Assembly: GCA_028282595.1 (NCBI GenBank)
Contig: JANQHQ010000003.1
Location: forward strand, 1-64,000
Direction of reading: 5' to 3'
Length of the DNA: 64,000 bases
Source of the DNA: Chlorobium sp.
GTDB lineage: Bacteria; Bacteroidota; Chlorobiia; Chlorobiales; Chlorobiaceae
A program made the translations under genes and the position numbers. How positions within the stretch are numbered: the stretch's first letter is position 1; each line of letters begins with the position of its first letter. Shown here piece after piece: positions 1-7,140 of the stretch. The notes beneath the pieces were generated by a model. That model was not told where the DNA came from. It saw nothing but the letters and a program-made list of their open reading frames with translations, and did not search any database.

Positions 1-626
1 GGGTTTTCATCCCGCCACTGTTTGGCGGTTTTACCGAAGAGCGCCATGTTCAGCAGATCCGCTTCGGAAGCATAGAGCAGATTGATCTGTTCCCTGCTCA
101 ACTCCTGAGGGATCAGGTGTTCCCTGATGGCATCGGTATGAATGCGGTAGTTAATTTTGGTCAGGTTCCGGCGAATGTCCCAGCCAAGCTGTTGCTGCTC
201 GAAATCCTTGAGCCGCTGGAACTCCTTGATCAGATAGAGCTTGAACTCGACAGAGACCCAGGAAGCGAATTCAAAAGCAATGTCCTTGTGAGCATACGTT
301 CCCCCATACCTCCCAGCTTTAGAGAAAACACCAATGGCTCCTGTAATTTCTACCCATTTGGCAGGAGTCATCACAAATGCATTTCGGCCTGACTCGTTTT
401 TAACCGCCTCGAATTCGACACGGTTAAAATCAGGGTTATGCAACTGTTCCCATATCCCTAAAAACTCGACTGTAAAGCGTGTCCGCATCCAGTTTTGAAT
501 GATAAATCGAGGATCATCTGCATTTCTGTATTTGGCGATATCCGTCAGCGAGATGTAATCGCCCCTGTCAATCGCCTGCACCCTCACCTCAGTGCTCAAC
601 ACATTGATTTTATTACTTCTGCTCAT
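1..626 (-). CDS. KilA-N domain protein of a type I R-M operon (partial, runs off the window)
   Basis: Read on the minus strand from an ATG at 626, this frame is open to the window edge (about 208 codons, C-terminus missing). The N-terminal part matches the KilA-N/RhuM-like fold: the DRGDYISLTDIAKYRN segment, then a region with FVMTPAKWVEITGAIG, then YGGTYAHKDIAFEFASWVS, the usual KilA-N signature, followed by a helical FKLYLIKEFQRLKD stretch. KilA-N is a DNA-binding domain of phage and mobile-element proteins, and such genes are often inserted between hsdM and hsdR in type I restriction loci. The start overlaps the hsdM stop by four bases (ATGA), which indicates translational coupling. The exact role in restriction is unknown. 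hsdR would be expected beyond the left edge. Confidence 0.82.
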   Translation of the reverse strand, partial: MSRSNKINVLSTEVRVQAIDRGDYISLTDIAKYRNADDPRFIIQNWMRTRFTVEFLGIWEQLHNPDFNRVEFEAVKNESGRNAFVMTPAKWVEITGAIGVFSKAGRYGGTYAHKDIAFEFASWVSVEFKLYLIKEFQRLKDFEQQQLGWDIRRNLTKINYRIHTDAIREHLIPQELSREQINLLYASEADLLNMALFGKTAKQWRDEN

Positions 627-2191
627 CTCTGAATCTCCTTCAGCTTGATCGACATTTGCTTCCGCACCTCGACCAACTCCTTTTCAAGCTGTTCGATTTC
701 CCGCTGCACCGCATCGATATCGATCTCCTCTTCCTCCTCGAAGGTGTCCACATACCGGGGAATATTGAGGTTAAAGTCATTCTCCTTTATCTCTGAAAAA
801 TCAGCGACATGCGCGTATTTATCGACATCCTTGCACTCTCTGTAGGTCCGTATGATTTTCTCGATATGCTCGTCAGAGAGACTGTTCTGGTTTTTCCCGG
901 AAACAAACTCCCGGCTTGCATCAACGAACAGCACTTCGTTGCGATCTTCCTCTGGCCCGCCTTTTTCACGCGAGCGGTCGAACACCAGAATCGCCACGGG
1001 AATATTGGTGGTCTGAAACAGGTTGCCAGGCAGTCCAATCACTGCGTCGAGCAGGTTTTCTTCGATCATTTTCCGCCGGATGCGCCCTTCGGCACCGCCC
1101 CTAAACAACACGCCATGCGGAACAACAACAGCAACTCGTCCCTCCTTTTCCAAAGCAGTATCGACCATGTGCGTAATAAACGCCCAATCAGCTTTACTCT
1201 TGGGAGGAACACCACGCCAGAAGCGGTTATATTGGTCGGATTCGGCATTCTCTGCGCCCCATTTGTCCAGAGAAAACGGCGGATTGGCCACCACGCAGTT
1301 GAATTTCATCAAGCGATCGCTCTCGACCAGCAACGGACTGTTCAGCGTATCACACCACTCGATGCGTGCGCTGTCGAAACTGTGCAGAAACATGTTCATG
1401 CGACAAAGCGCCCATGTGCTTCCGTTCGACTCTTGCCCGAAAAGGGCAAAATCGCGATCACCCACCTCTTTTGCCGCCTTGATCAACAAACCACCGGATC
1501 CGCAGGCCGGATCACAAATGCGGTCGCCGGGTTTCGGACCCGCAAGCTTTGCGACAAGTTCGCTGACCTTGAACGGGGTAAAAAACTCTCCGGCTTTTTT
1601 ACCGGAATCGGAAGCAAAACGCTCGATTAAGTAGATATAGGTGTTTCCGATTACATCCTCTGAAACACGGCTGGGACGCATATCGAGCTGTGGTTTATGA
1701 AAATCCTCAAGCAACTGTTTCAGACGTCGATTACGATCCTTTGTCTTGCCGAGATTGGCCTCGCTGTTGAAGTCGATATTCCGGAACACCCCTTCGAGCT
1801 TGGACTTATTCTGCTCCTCTATATGATCGAGAGTAATATTGATCAGCTCACCGATATTTGCCGCCGATCTACGCTCGTAAAGGCTGTAGTATGTAGCAGT
1901 AAATTCATCCAGTAACATTTCCTCTCCGGTCAGAATGTCCTTTTCAGTCAGTTTCACCAAAGGAAGAACGAAACGCTCTCGCTCGAGCTTTCGGCGAATA
2001 CGCGCATCATCATCTCCATACAATTTTCTGTATTCTTCGTAATGGTCTTCCCAGACATCAGAGATGTATTTCAGAAAGAGCATCACAAGGATGTAGTCTT
2101 TGTACTGCGACGGATCAACCACCCCCCGGAAGGTATCACACGCTGCCCAGGCTGCGTTGTTGATATCTTTCTGATCAATCGTACTGCTCAT
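623..2191 (-). CDS. hsdM: Type I restriction-modification DNA methyltransferase subunit HsdM
   Basis: 522 residues, the usual length for an HsdM. It would transfer a methyl group from S-adenosylmethionine to adenine in the sequence chosen by HsdS. The N-terminal helical HsdM domain is seen in WAACDTFRGVVDPSQYKDYI (residues about 15-35). The catalytic domain has the SAM-binding stretch DPACGSGGLLIKA and the adenine-methylase motif IV NPPF (VANPPFSLDKWG). The C-terminus is a Glu/Lys-rich coiled coil (EEEEEIDIDAVQREIEQLEKEL), which in the family contacts HsdS. It lies 3 bases after the hsdS gene and overlaps the KilA-N gene by 4 bases, so all three are probably one transcript. No frameshift is seen. 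Confident assignment. Confidence 0.95.
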   Translation of the reverse strand: MSSTIDQKDINNAAWAACDTFRGVVDPSQYKDYILVMLFLKYISDVWEDHYEEYRKLYGDDDARIRRKLERERFVLPLVKLTEKDILTGEEMLLDEFTATYYSLYERRSAANIGELINITLDHIEEQNKSKLEGVFRNIDFNSEANLGKTKDRNRRLKQLLEDFHKPQLDMRPSRVSEDVIGNTYIYLIERFASDSGKKAGEFFTPFKVSELVAKLAGPKPGDRICDPACGSGGLLIKAAKEVGDRDFALFGQESNGSTWALCRMNMFLHSFDSARIEWCDTLNSPLLVESDRLMKFNCVVANPPFSLDKWGAENAESDQYNRFWRGVPPKSKADWAFITHMVDTALEKEGRVAVVVPHGVLFRGGAEGRIRRKMIEENLLDAVIGLPGNLFQTTNIPVAILVFDRSREKGGPEEDRNEVLFVDASREFVSGKNQNSLSDEHIEKIIRTYRECKDVDKYAHVADFSEIKENDFNLNIPRYVDTFEEEEEIDIDAVQREIEQLEKELVEVRKQMSIKLKEIQR

Positions 2192-2194
2192 ACT

Positions 2195-2782
2195 CTATTC
2201 TCCTTTTGCACACTGCATAAGTAATTCTGAAATATACTGATCCCGTTTTTCAGCAAGCACATGAAGCAAGACTTGCTCACGAGCCGACAAGGACGCCATC
2301 TCTACAATGTTTTTCTGCTTTTCCAGAGTCGGCAACTCAACGCTCAGCTCCCCTATCGCCTCTTTTCCGATCATTTTCTGAAACGTGCCTTTAGCCCTGC
2401 TGTCAAGAAATTGCTGCGCTCCCCGTTGAGCGATATACCAGTTCAGATACTCTGGCAAAACCCTGTCATCATCATTAATCCTTATTCTTAACAACGGAGC
2501 CGCCACAACCGCCTTGCCCGGATCGTCCAGCAGAACAGCCGACGTCGTCACCAGACCCCGGGACCTGAAAACCAGATCACCTTTCCTCACGAAATGATGC
2601 CCCTTCGGCTCAACCATATCCACCCTGACCAAATCCCCACAATCAACCGTATTGTCGCCACGGAGATCCTTCATCTGGATAACCGCGACACTACCGGCTT
2701 CAGACTGCTCGAGGCGAGACCTGAAAGAGTAGCCCACCTGCACAGTCGCAATGCTCTTCAACAGCGCCCTCATAACACACAT
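2195..2782 (-). CDS. hsdS: Half-length type I specificity subunit HsdS
   Basis: 195 residues, about half of a normal HsdS (400 or more, two target-recognition domains). It contains one target-recognition domain (YSFRSRLEQSEAGSVAVIQMKD through FRSRGLVTTSAVLLDD) and one conserved helix (LSVELPTLEKQKNIVEMASL, with the LLHVLAEKRDQYI coiled coil). Type I enzymes built from half-size HsdS subunits are known; they dimerise and recognise palindromic bipartite sites, so this may be a functional form rather than a broken gene. The reading frame is clean and the gene is followed after 3 bases by hsdM. Two ATGs (2782, 2773) are possible starts; neither has a clear ribosome binding site. It is the first gene of the operon. 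Confidence 0.85.
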   Translation of the reverse strand: MCVMRALLKSIATVQVGYSFRSRLEQSEAGSVAVIQMKDLRGDNTVDCGDLVRVDMVEPKGHHFVRKGDLVFRSRGLVTTSAVLLDDPGKAVVAAPLLRIRINDDDRVLPEYLNWYIAQRGAQQFLDSRAKGTFQKMIGKEAIGELSVELPTLEKQKNIVEMASLSAREQVLLHVLAEKRDQYISELLMQCAKGE

Positions 2783-2942
2783 TATAAATCAAAAATAGCG
2801 TTCCTGCATATTGTAGTAATTTTCCCGCGAAAAACCAAGAAAAAACTATACAAAAACGGCGTTCATGCACTTTCATAACGGGCGCAAGCAATAAAACCCG
2901 CCACCCCGGAGGTTTCGCTCCGGGAAGACGGGTTTGGTCTAC

Positions 2943-3346
2943 TGGTGGAGATGGCGGGAATCGAACCCGCGTCCAGAACAGTGCTTGAAACAGCCACCAC
3001 ACTCATCTTCGGTGGTTGAGGTTTCGCGCTCCGCGACTCCGCCGACAGAGTTCGGAACGCTATCCCGGAATGATATTCATCCGCCCTTCCGGGAAAGAAA
3101 CGAATGAAGCTTGCTTGCGCGAGCCGAGGCTCAAGCGCGGGTTATGCCGTTGGGCGGCTTCGGAGCAAGCGCCTCCCCCGCCGAACGATGGCTGGCTAGA
3201 TTAACTTTTGCTAATTAGGCAGCCATTGCATACGAATGATCGTCTGCATCTAATGGTCGCATAGACTTCTTTAACGAGTCCATCCATGCTGAAACTCGGA
3301 GTGCAACTGAATCGCACACCTGTCCTGTCGAAAGCCTGTCATCCCC
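2943..3346 (-). ncRNA. ssrA: Transfer-messenger RNA (tmRNA)
   Basis: The 5' end GGGGATGACAGGCTTTCGACAGG (at 3346) and the 3' tRNA-like end with TTCGAACCCGC loop sequence and terminal CCA (2943) are typical tmRNA. The seven-base acceptor stem GGGGATG/CATCTCC pairs. The tag reading frame lies at 3247-3215 and encodes ADDHSYAMAA followed by a double stop (TAA, TAG in frame). The tag is one residue different from the ADDYSYAMAA that I recall for Chlorobium tepidum. tmRNA with SmpB rescues stalled ribosomes and adds the degradation tag. The ends are inferred from pairing and could be off by a base or two. Confidence 0.96.
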
Positions 3347-3437
3347 GAAGTCAAAGAACGTAAGCCTTGTAAAGCTTGCGGTATATATATACTTTTACCT
3401 GCAGAAGAACAACACGAAAACCGCCCGGAAGAGTTCC

Positions 3438-3530
3438 ATGTTCAAGAAAAAACTGAAAACCCGGCAGGTGCTCCTCTGGGGCCTTCTGTCCTACCTCGTG
3501 CTCGTGATCGCGCTGGCCATTCTGGGCTGA
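3438..3530 (+). CDS. Small single-pass membrane protein (30 aa, hypothetical)
   Basis: A 31-codon ORF with a good ribosome binding site (GGAAGAG, 6 bases before the ATG). The product has a basic start (MFKKKLKTRQ) followed by one hydrophobic helix of about 18 residues (VLLWGLLSYLVLVIALAILG) that reaches the C-terminus. It sits between the divergently read ssrA gene and the end of the yqgE gene. Nothing identifies a function. The positive-inside start and single helix are what a real small membrane protein would show, but the ORF is short enough to be chance. Confidence 0.45.
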   Translation: MFKKKLKTRQVLLWGLLSYLVLVIALAILG

Positions 3531-3537
3531 ACGGGCC

Positions 3538-4101
3538 TCAGTTCATTCCCGGCAGCTCGGAAGAGTTCGCCGCGAAATGGTATTTCCCCCCTTTCGAACG
3601 CACGACTCTCGCCCACATCCGTTCGTACTCGCTGCTGAACACGACAGCTTTGGAGGCTGCGGTCGTATACCACGAACCTTCCTCGAACTCGCTTTCGAGC
3701 TGACCGGCTCCCCAGCCGGCGTAGCCCAGAAAGAAGCGTATCTCGGACGGGCTGACAACACCCGATGTGAGAAGAAACCCAAGCTGTTCCTTGTCGCCGC
3801 CCCAGAACACTCCCGGAACGATCTCCTGTGAGCCGTCGATGACGTCCCCCCGCGTATGGAGATAGTGCACGGTATCGACCTGGACCGGCCCGCCCATGTG
3901 CAGTTCGATGTCGATGTCGTCGAAACCGCTGATCGCCTCACTGACCTTGATCTGGGTCGGCCGGTTGAGAATGAAACCGAGCGAACCTTCTTCGTTGTGC
4001 TCGCACATGAGCAGTACGGTCCGCTTGAAATTCGATTCGAGCATGACCGCCGAAGCCATGATGAGATCTCCGGCTACAAGTTGGTCGAATTCGTTTACCA
4101 T
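3538..4101 (-). CDS. YqgE/AlgH family protein (DUF179)
   Basis: 187 residues, the same length as E. coli YqgE. Family hallmarks are seen: the start LVAGDLIMASAVM, CEHNEEGSLGFILNRPTQ, HMGGPVQVDTVHYLH, RFFLGYAGWGAGQLESE and W in GSWYTTAAS. The molecular role of this family is not established; AlgH was named as a regulator of alginate synthesis in Pseudomonas. It is followed 3 bases upstream (on the minus strand) by the bcp gene, so the two are probably co-transcribed with bcp first. Confidence 0.92.
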   Translation of the reverse strand: MVNEFDQLVAGDLIMASAVMLESNFKRTVLLMCEHNEEGSLGFILNRPTQIKVSEAISGFDDIDIELHMGGPVQVDTVHYLHTRGDVIDGSQEIVPGVFWGGDKEQLGFLLTSGVVSPSEIRFFLGYAGWGAGQLESEFEEGSWYTTAASKAVVFSSEYERMWARVVRSKGGKYHFAANSSELPGMN

Positions 4102-4104
4102 GCT

Positions 4105-4575
4105 TTACGTACCGGTTTGCAGGTATTCGAGAAGTTCATCGGCATGCGCGGCGGGTTTGACTTTCGGCCAGACATGCTCGATCGTGCCGTTCTCGCCTAT
4201 CAGATAGGTCACCCTGTTGGTGCCCATATACTCCCTGCCCATGAATTTCTTCAGCCCCCAGACGCCGTAATCCTGCACGATCGTCTTTTCCTCGTCGACC
4301 ACGAGTCTGAAGGGGAGATCGTATTTTTCGGCAAACTTTTTATGGCGTTTTTCGCTGTCGACGCTCACGCCAAGCACTTCGACGCCTATCTGTTTGAATT
4401 TAGGGAAATTGTCCCGAAATGCACAAGCCTCCTTGGTGCAACCGGGGGTATCGTCCTTGGGGTAAAAGTAGAGCACGACCTTCTTGCCGAGATAGTCCGA
4501 AAGCCTGACGGTCTCGCCATCCTGATCGACCGCCTCGAAAAGAGGGGCCTTTGCACCTTCCTGCAGCAGTGACAT
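4105..4575 (-). CDS. bcp: Thiol peroxidase of the Bcp/PrxQ type
   Basis: 156 residues from the ATG at 4575. The frame is open further upstream, but the extra 39 residues are unlike the family, and the protein normally begins just before the EGAKAPLF segment. The peroxiredoxin motif YPKDDTPGCTKEACAFRDN carries the peroxidatic Cys (TPGC) and the second Cys five residues later that typifies Bcp/PrxQ. The enzyme reduces hydrogen peroxide and organic hydroperoxides with thioredoxin in the cytoplasm, useful to an anaerobe exposed to oxygen. It lies upstream of yqgE in the same direction with 3 bases between. Confidence 0.94.
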   Translation of the reverse strand: MSLLQEGAKAPLFEAVDQDGETVRLSDYLGKKVVLYFYPKDDTPGCTKEACAFRDNFPKFKQIGVEVLGVSVDSEKRHKKFAEKYDLPFRLVVDEEKTIVQDYGVWGLKKFMGREYMGTNRVTYLIGENGTIEHVWPKVKPAAHADELLEYLQTGT

Positions 4576-4690
4576 ATATCCTGAAATCTGTCGTTTGCGG
4601 AATTTCCCTGTTATGAATTTATTGTCCTGACAAAAAGTTTCACTATCAGGAGAAGCCGGGGAACGCTTCAACGTCAACGACACCGTACCC

Positions 4691-5191
4691 ATGCACAGCT
4701 ACAGCTACTGCCCGGTATGCGGCTCGGGGCTGCAGACCGCCGAAATAGAGAACCGCCTCAGAAAACAGTGCTCCTCGTGCTCGTGGATCCACTACGAAAA
4801 TCCTCTGCCGGTCGCGGTGGCCTATACCGAGAATCCGGATGGGGAACTGCTCGTGGTCAGACGGGCGCATCATCCGGGTTACAACGAATGGGCCCTGCCG
4901 GGCGGCTTTCTGGAATCCGGGGAAACGCCGCAGGAGGGCTGCCTCCGGGAGCTGAAGGAGGAGACCTCGCTCGACGGGAGGATAGAACGGCTTATCGGAG
5001 CCTATCACCGTGAAAGCGAGATGTACGGCTCGCTGCTCGTGGTGGCCTACAAGATCGTGGTCGCGAACCCGACTATCTGCCTCAATCACGAACTGTTCGA
5101 AGCGGACTTCTATCCGTTCGAGAACATTCCGGAAATCAGGCTCGTCCTGCACCGCAACATCATTGCCGACGCCCGGAAGCAGCAAGCATGA
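4691..5191 (+). CDS. Nudix hydrolase with N-terminal zinc ribbon
   Basis: 166 residues. The N-terminus is a zinc ribbon (YCPVCGSGL and CSSCSW, two Cys pairs, residues about 5-30). The Nudix box follows in GGFLESGETPQEGCLRELKEETSL (GX5EX7REUXEEXGU pattern, residues about 74-97). Nudix enzymes cleave nucleoside diphosphates linked to another group. The zinc-ribbon architecture resembles ADP-ribose/NADH pyrophosphatases, but the substrate cannot be read from the sequence. The gene is divergent from bcp, with start codons about 115 bases apart, so the two promoters share this interval. Confidence 0.88.
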   Translation: MHSYSYCPVCGSGLQTAEIENRLRKQCSSCSWIHYENPLPVAVAYTENPDGELLVVRRAHHPGYNEWALPGGFLESGETPQEGCLRELKEETSLDGRIERLIGAYHRESEMYGSLLVVAYKIVVANPTICLNHELFEADFYPFENIPEIRLVLHRNIIADARKQQA

Positions 5192-5293
5192 ACCGGCGCC
5201 CGCCGATCCGGAATTGTTTTTATACATTACGGTATTACGCTGGAAACAGCAGTTGGTTCCGGCGTCTTTTTCACTCATAAACGGAGGACATTC

Positions 5294-5698
5294 ATGGCGA
5301 AAATCACCGATATCGAGGGGATCGGCAAGGCCTTCGGGGCGAAACTCGAAAAAGCCGGCGTTCCGAGCGAATCAGAACTGCTCGCACAGGGTTGCGACCG
5401 GAAAGGGAGAAAAACCCTGGCTGAAAAAACCGGCCTGGATGAAAAACAGATTCTCAAATGGGTCAACCGCGCGGATCTGGCGAGGGTGAAGGGCATAGGC
5501 TCAGAATACGCCGATCTTCTGGAAGAGGCCGGGGTGGATACCGTTCCGGAACTGGCGCAACGCAATGCGGCGAACCTTCACGCGAGAATGGTGGAGGTCA
5601 ACGATGCCAAAAATCTCGTCAGGAAAATGCCTTCGGAAAAACAGGTCGGCGACTGGGTAGATCAGGCGAAAGAGTTGCCGCGCGTCGTCACCTACTGA
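5294..5698 (+). CDS. DUF4332 helix-hairpin-helix protein
   Basis: 134 residues. Two helix-hairpin-helix-like segments are visible, ITDIEGIGKAFGAKLEKAGV (residues 4-23) and LARVKGIGSEYADLLEEAGV (about 62-81), each with the GIG hairpin. This is the DUF4332 arrangement. HhH repeats usually bind DNA without sequence preference or act in protein contacts; the function of this family is not known. A good ribosome binding site (ACGGAGG, 7 bases before the ATG) supports the start. A strong terminator hairpin follows at 5729-5765. Confidence 0.85.
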   Translation: MAKITDIEGIGKAFGAKLEKAGVPSESELLAQGCDRKGRKTLAEKTGLDEKQILKWVNRADLARVKGIGSEYADLLEEAGVDTVPELAQRNAANLHARMVEVNDAKNLVRKMPSEKQVGDWVDQAKELPRVVTY

Positions 5699-5728
5699 TT
5701 GTGCATCGTTCCCATACGTGTCATAGAT

Positions 5729-5765
5729 AAACGGCGTCCGCGGATCAGACGCCGTTTTCTTTTTC
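5729..5765 (+). terminator. Rho-independent terminator after the DUF4332 gene
   Basis: A ten-base-pair stem (AAACGGCGTC / GACGCCGTTT) with a nine-base loop is followed by TCTTTTTCT. It overlaps the last codons of the convergent mscS-type gene, so it may terminate both directions. Confidence 0.8.
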
Positions 5766-7082
5766 TCCGGTCGGAGGCTCCCCTTTCGGCAAACGCTCCC
5801 CAACGCCAGCCTCGATGTTCCCGACCGCTTTTCCGAGTGCCTTTCCGGCGGAAGTGACATCGGCCCCCGAGGGCGCCTGGAAAACCCTGAGGTCGAAAAA
5901 GGGAAGCACGGAGAGCACATGGTCCATGATGTCGGCCTGTATGGCTTCGTAGTTCGCCCAGACCTTGTCGTTGCTGAAAACATAGATCTCCACCGGAACC
6001 CCCTTGTCGCCCGGTTGCAGGTGGCGGACAAGGAAGGTCATGTCGGGGTTGATCTTCGGATGGTTGCGGAGATAGGCCACGAGATAGGCCCGGAAAGTTC
6101 CCAGGTTGGTGATCCTCCTCCCGTTCACCGGAGAGTCCGGATCGATGTCGTTTTCCGCGTTGAACGTCTCGACCTCGCGTGTTCTCTCCTGCAGGTACTC
6201 CCGGAGAAGCTGGATTTTACGCAGTCCGGTGAGCATCGCCTCGTCGCAGAAGCGGACGCTGTTCATGTCGATATTGACCGAACGCTTGATCCGGCGGCCG
6301 CCCGATTCGTTCATTCCTCTCCAGTTCTTGAATCCTTCCGATATGAGCGCGTAGGCCGGAATGGTGCTGATCGTCTTGTCCCAGTTCTGCACCGATACCG
6401 TCACCAGGGAAATATCGACCACGTCGCCGTCCGCCCCGTATTTCGGCATCTCGATCCAGTCGCCGACCCTGACGAGATTGTTCGTCGTGAGCTGTATGCC
6501 GGCCACCAGCCCCAGGATCGAGTCCTTGAAAATGAGAATGATCACGGCCGTGAACGCTCCGAGACCGCTGAAGAACACGACCGGGGACGTACCAAGCAGG
6601 CGGGAGATCACCACGACGGCGCCGATCGAGACGATAACCGTCTTGATGACCTGTATGAAACTTTTCAGAGGAAGCCGTTCCGAAGCCGGATGCTCGTTGT
6701 AATAGTCCAGGGAGGCGTCGAGCACGCTCAGCGCGACCAGGATGAAGACGACGGTGAGGTAGATCGTCGCAAGCGACTGCACGATCTGCACCGAGGCGGG
6801 GTAGAACTGCAGCACGGGCACGGCGAGATTGTAGAGCAGCAACGGCGGAACCAGATGGGCGAGCATGGTGAAGACCTTGTGTTCCACCATGAGGTCATCG
6901 TAGCGGGTCTTGGTTTTTGCCGCGAGCGAGGCCACGAAGCTCACGAGGATCTTCCTGGCAAGACGTTCCGCGAGGTAGACAAACAGCAGACCGAAAAGCG
7001 CCATCAGTGCGGTCGTCACCGCCTTCGCCTGCGAATCGTCGAAACCGTGGCCTTCCAGGAAGGACAGCATGGAATCAATCAT
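5745..7082 (-). CDS. Mechanosensitive channel of the MscS family (YbdG-like)
   Basis: 445 residues, longer than E. coli MscS (286) and near the size of the YbdG subfamily. Several hydrophobic segments occupy residues about 20-175. They are followed by the pore-lining helix region (VVFFSGLGAFTAVIILIFKDSILGLVAGIQL), the beta domain (NNLVRVGDWIEMPKYGADGDVVDISLVTVSVQNWDKTISTIP) and a C-terminal alpha/beta domain ending near VPVEIYVFSNDKVWANYEAIQADIMDHVLS. Such channels open when the inner membrane is stretched and release solutes. The last 45 residues are polar and unlike the core family. The gene stands alone between the DUF4332 gene and the PhoR-like kinase. Confidence 0.92.
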   Translation of the reverse strand: MIDSMLSFLEGHGFDDSQAKAVTTALMALFGLLFVYLAERLARKILVSFVASLAAKTKTRYDDLMVEHKVFTMLAHLVPPLLLYNLAVPVLQFYPASVQIVQSLATIYLTVVFILVALSVLDASLDYYNEHPASERLPLKSFIQVIKTVIVSIGAVVVISRLLGTSPVVFFSGLGAFTAVIILIFKDSILGLVAGIQLTTNNLVRVGDWIEMPKYGADGDVVDISLVTVSVQNWDKTISTIPAYALISEGFKNWRGMNESGGRRIKRSVNIDMNSVRFCDEAMLTGLRKIQLLREYLQERTREVETFNAENDIDPDSPVNGRRITNLGTFRAYLVAYLRNHPKINPDMTFLVRHLQPGDKGVPVEIYVFSNDKVWANYEAIQADIMDHVLSVLPFFDLRVFQAPSGADVTSAGKALGKAVGNIEAGVGERLPKGEPPTGEKENGV

Positions 7083-7140
7083 CTGTTTTCATCGTTGTGG
7101 TGTTCCGTTGTTTCATCCTGGCGCCGGAAGCGCCGGGGGG

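Noticed and set aside
2195..2782. hsdS as a truncated pseudogene
   Set aside because: The frame is clean and has one full target domain with its conserved helix, as in known half-HsdS proteins; no remnant of a second domain was seen upstream.
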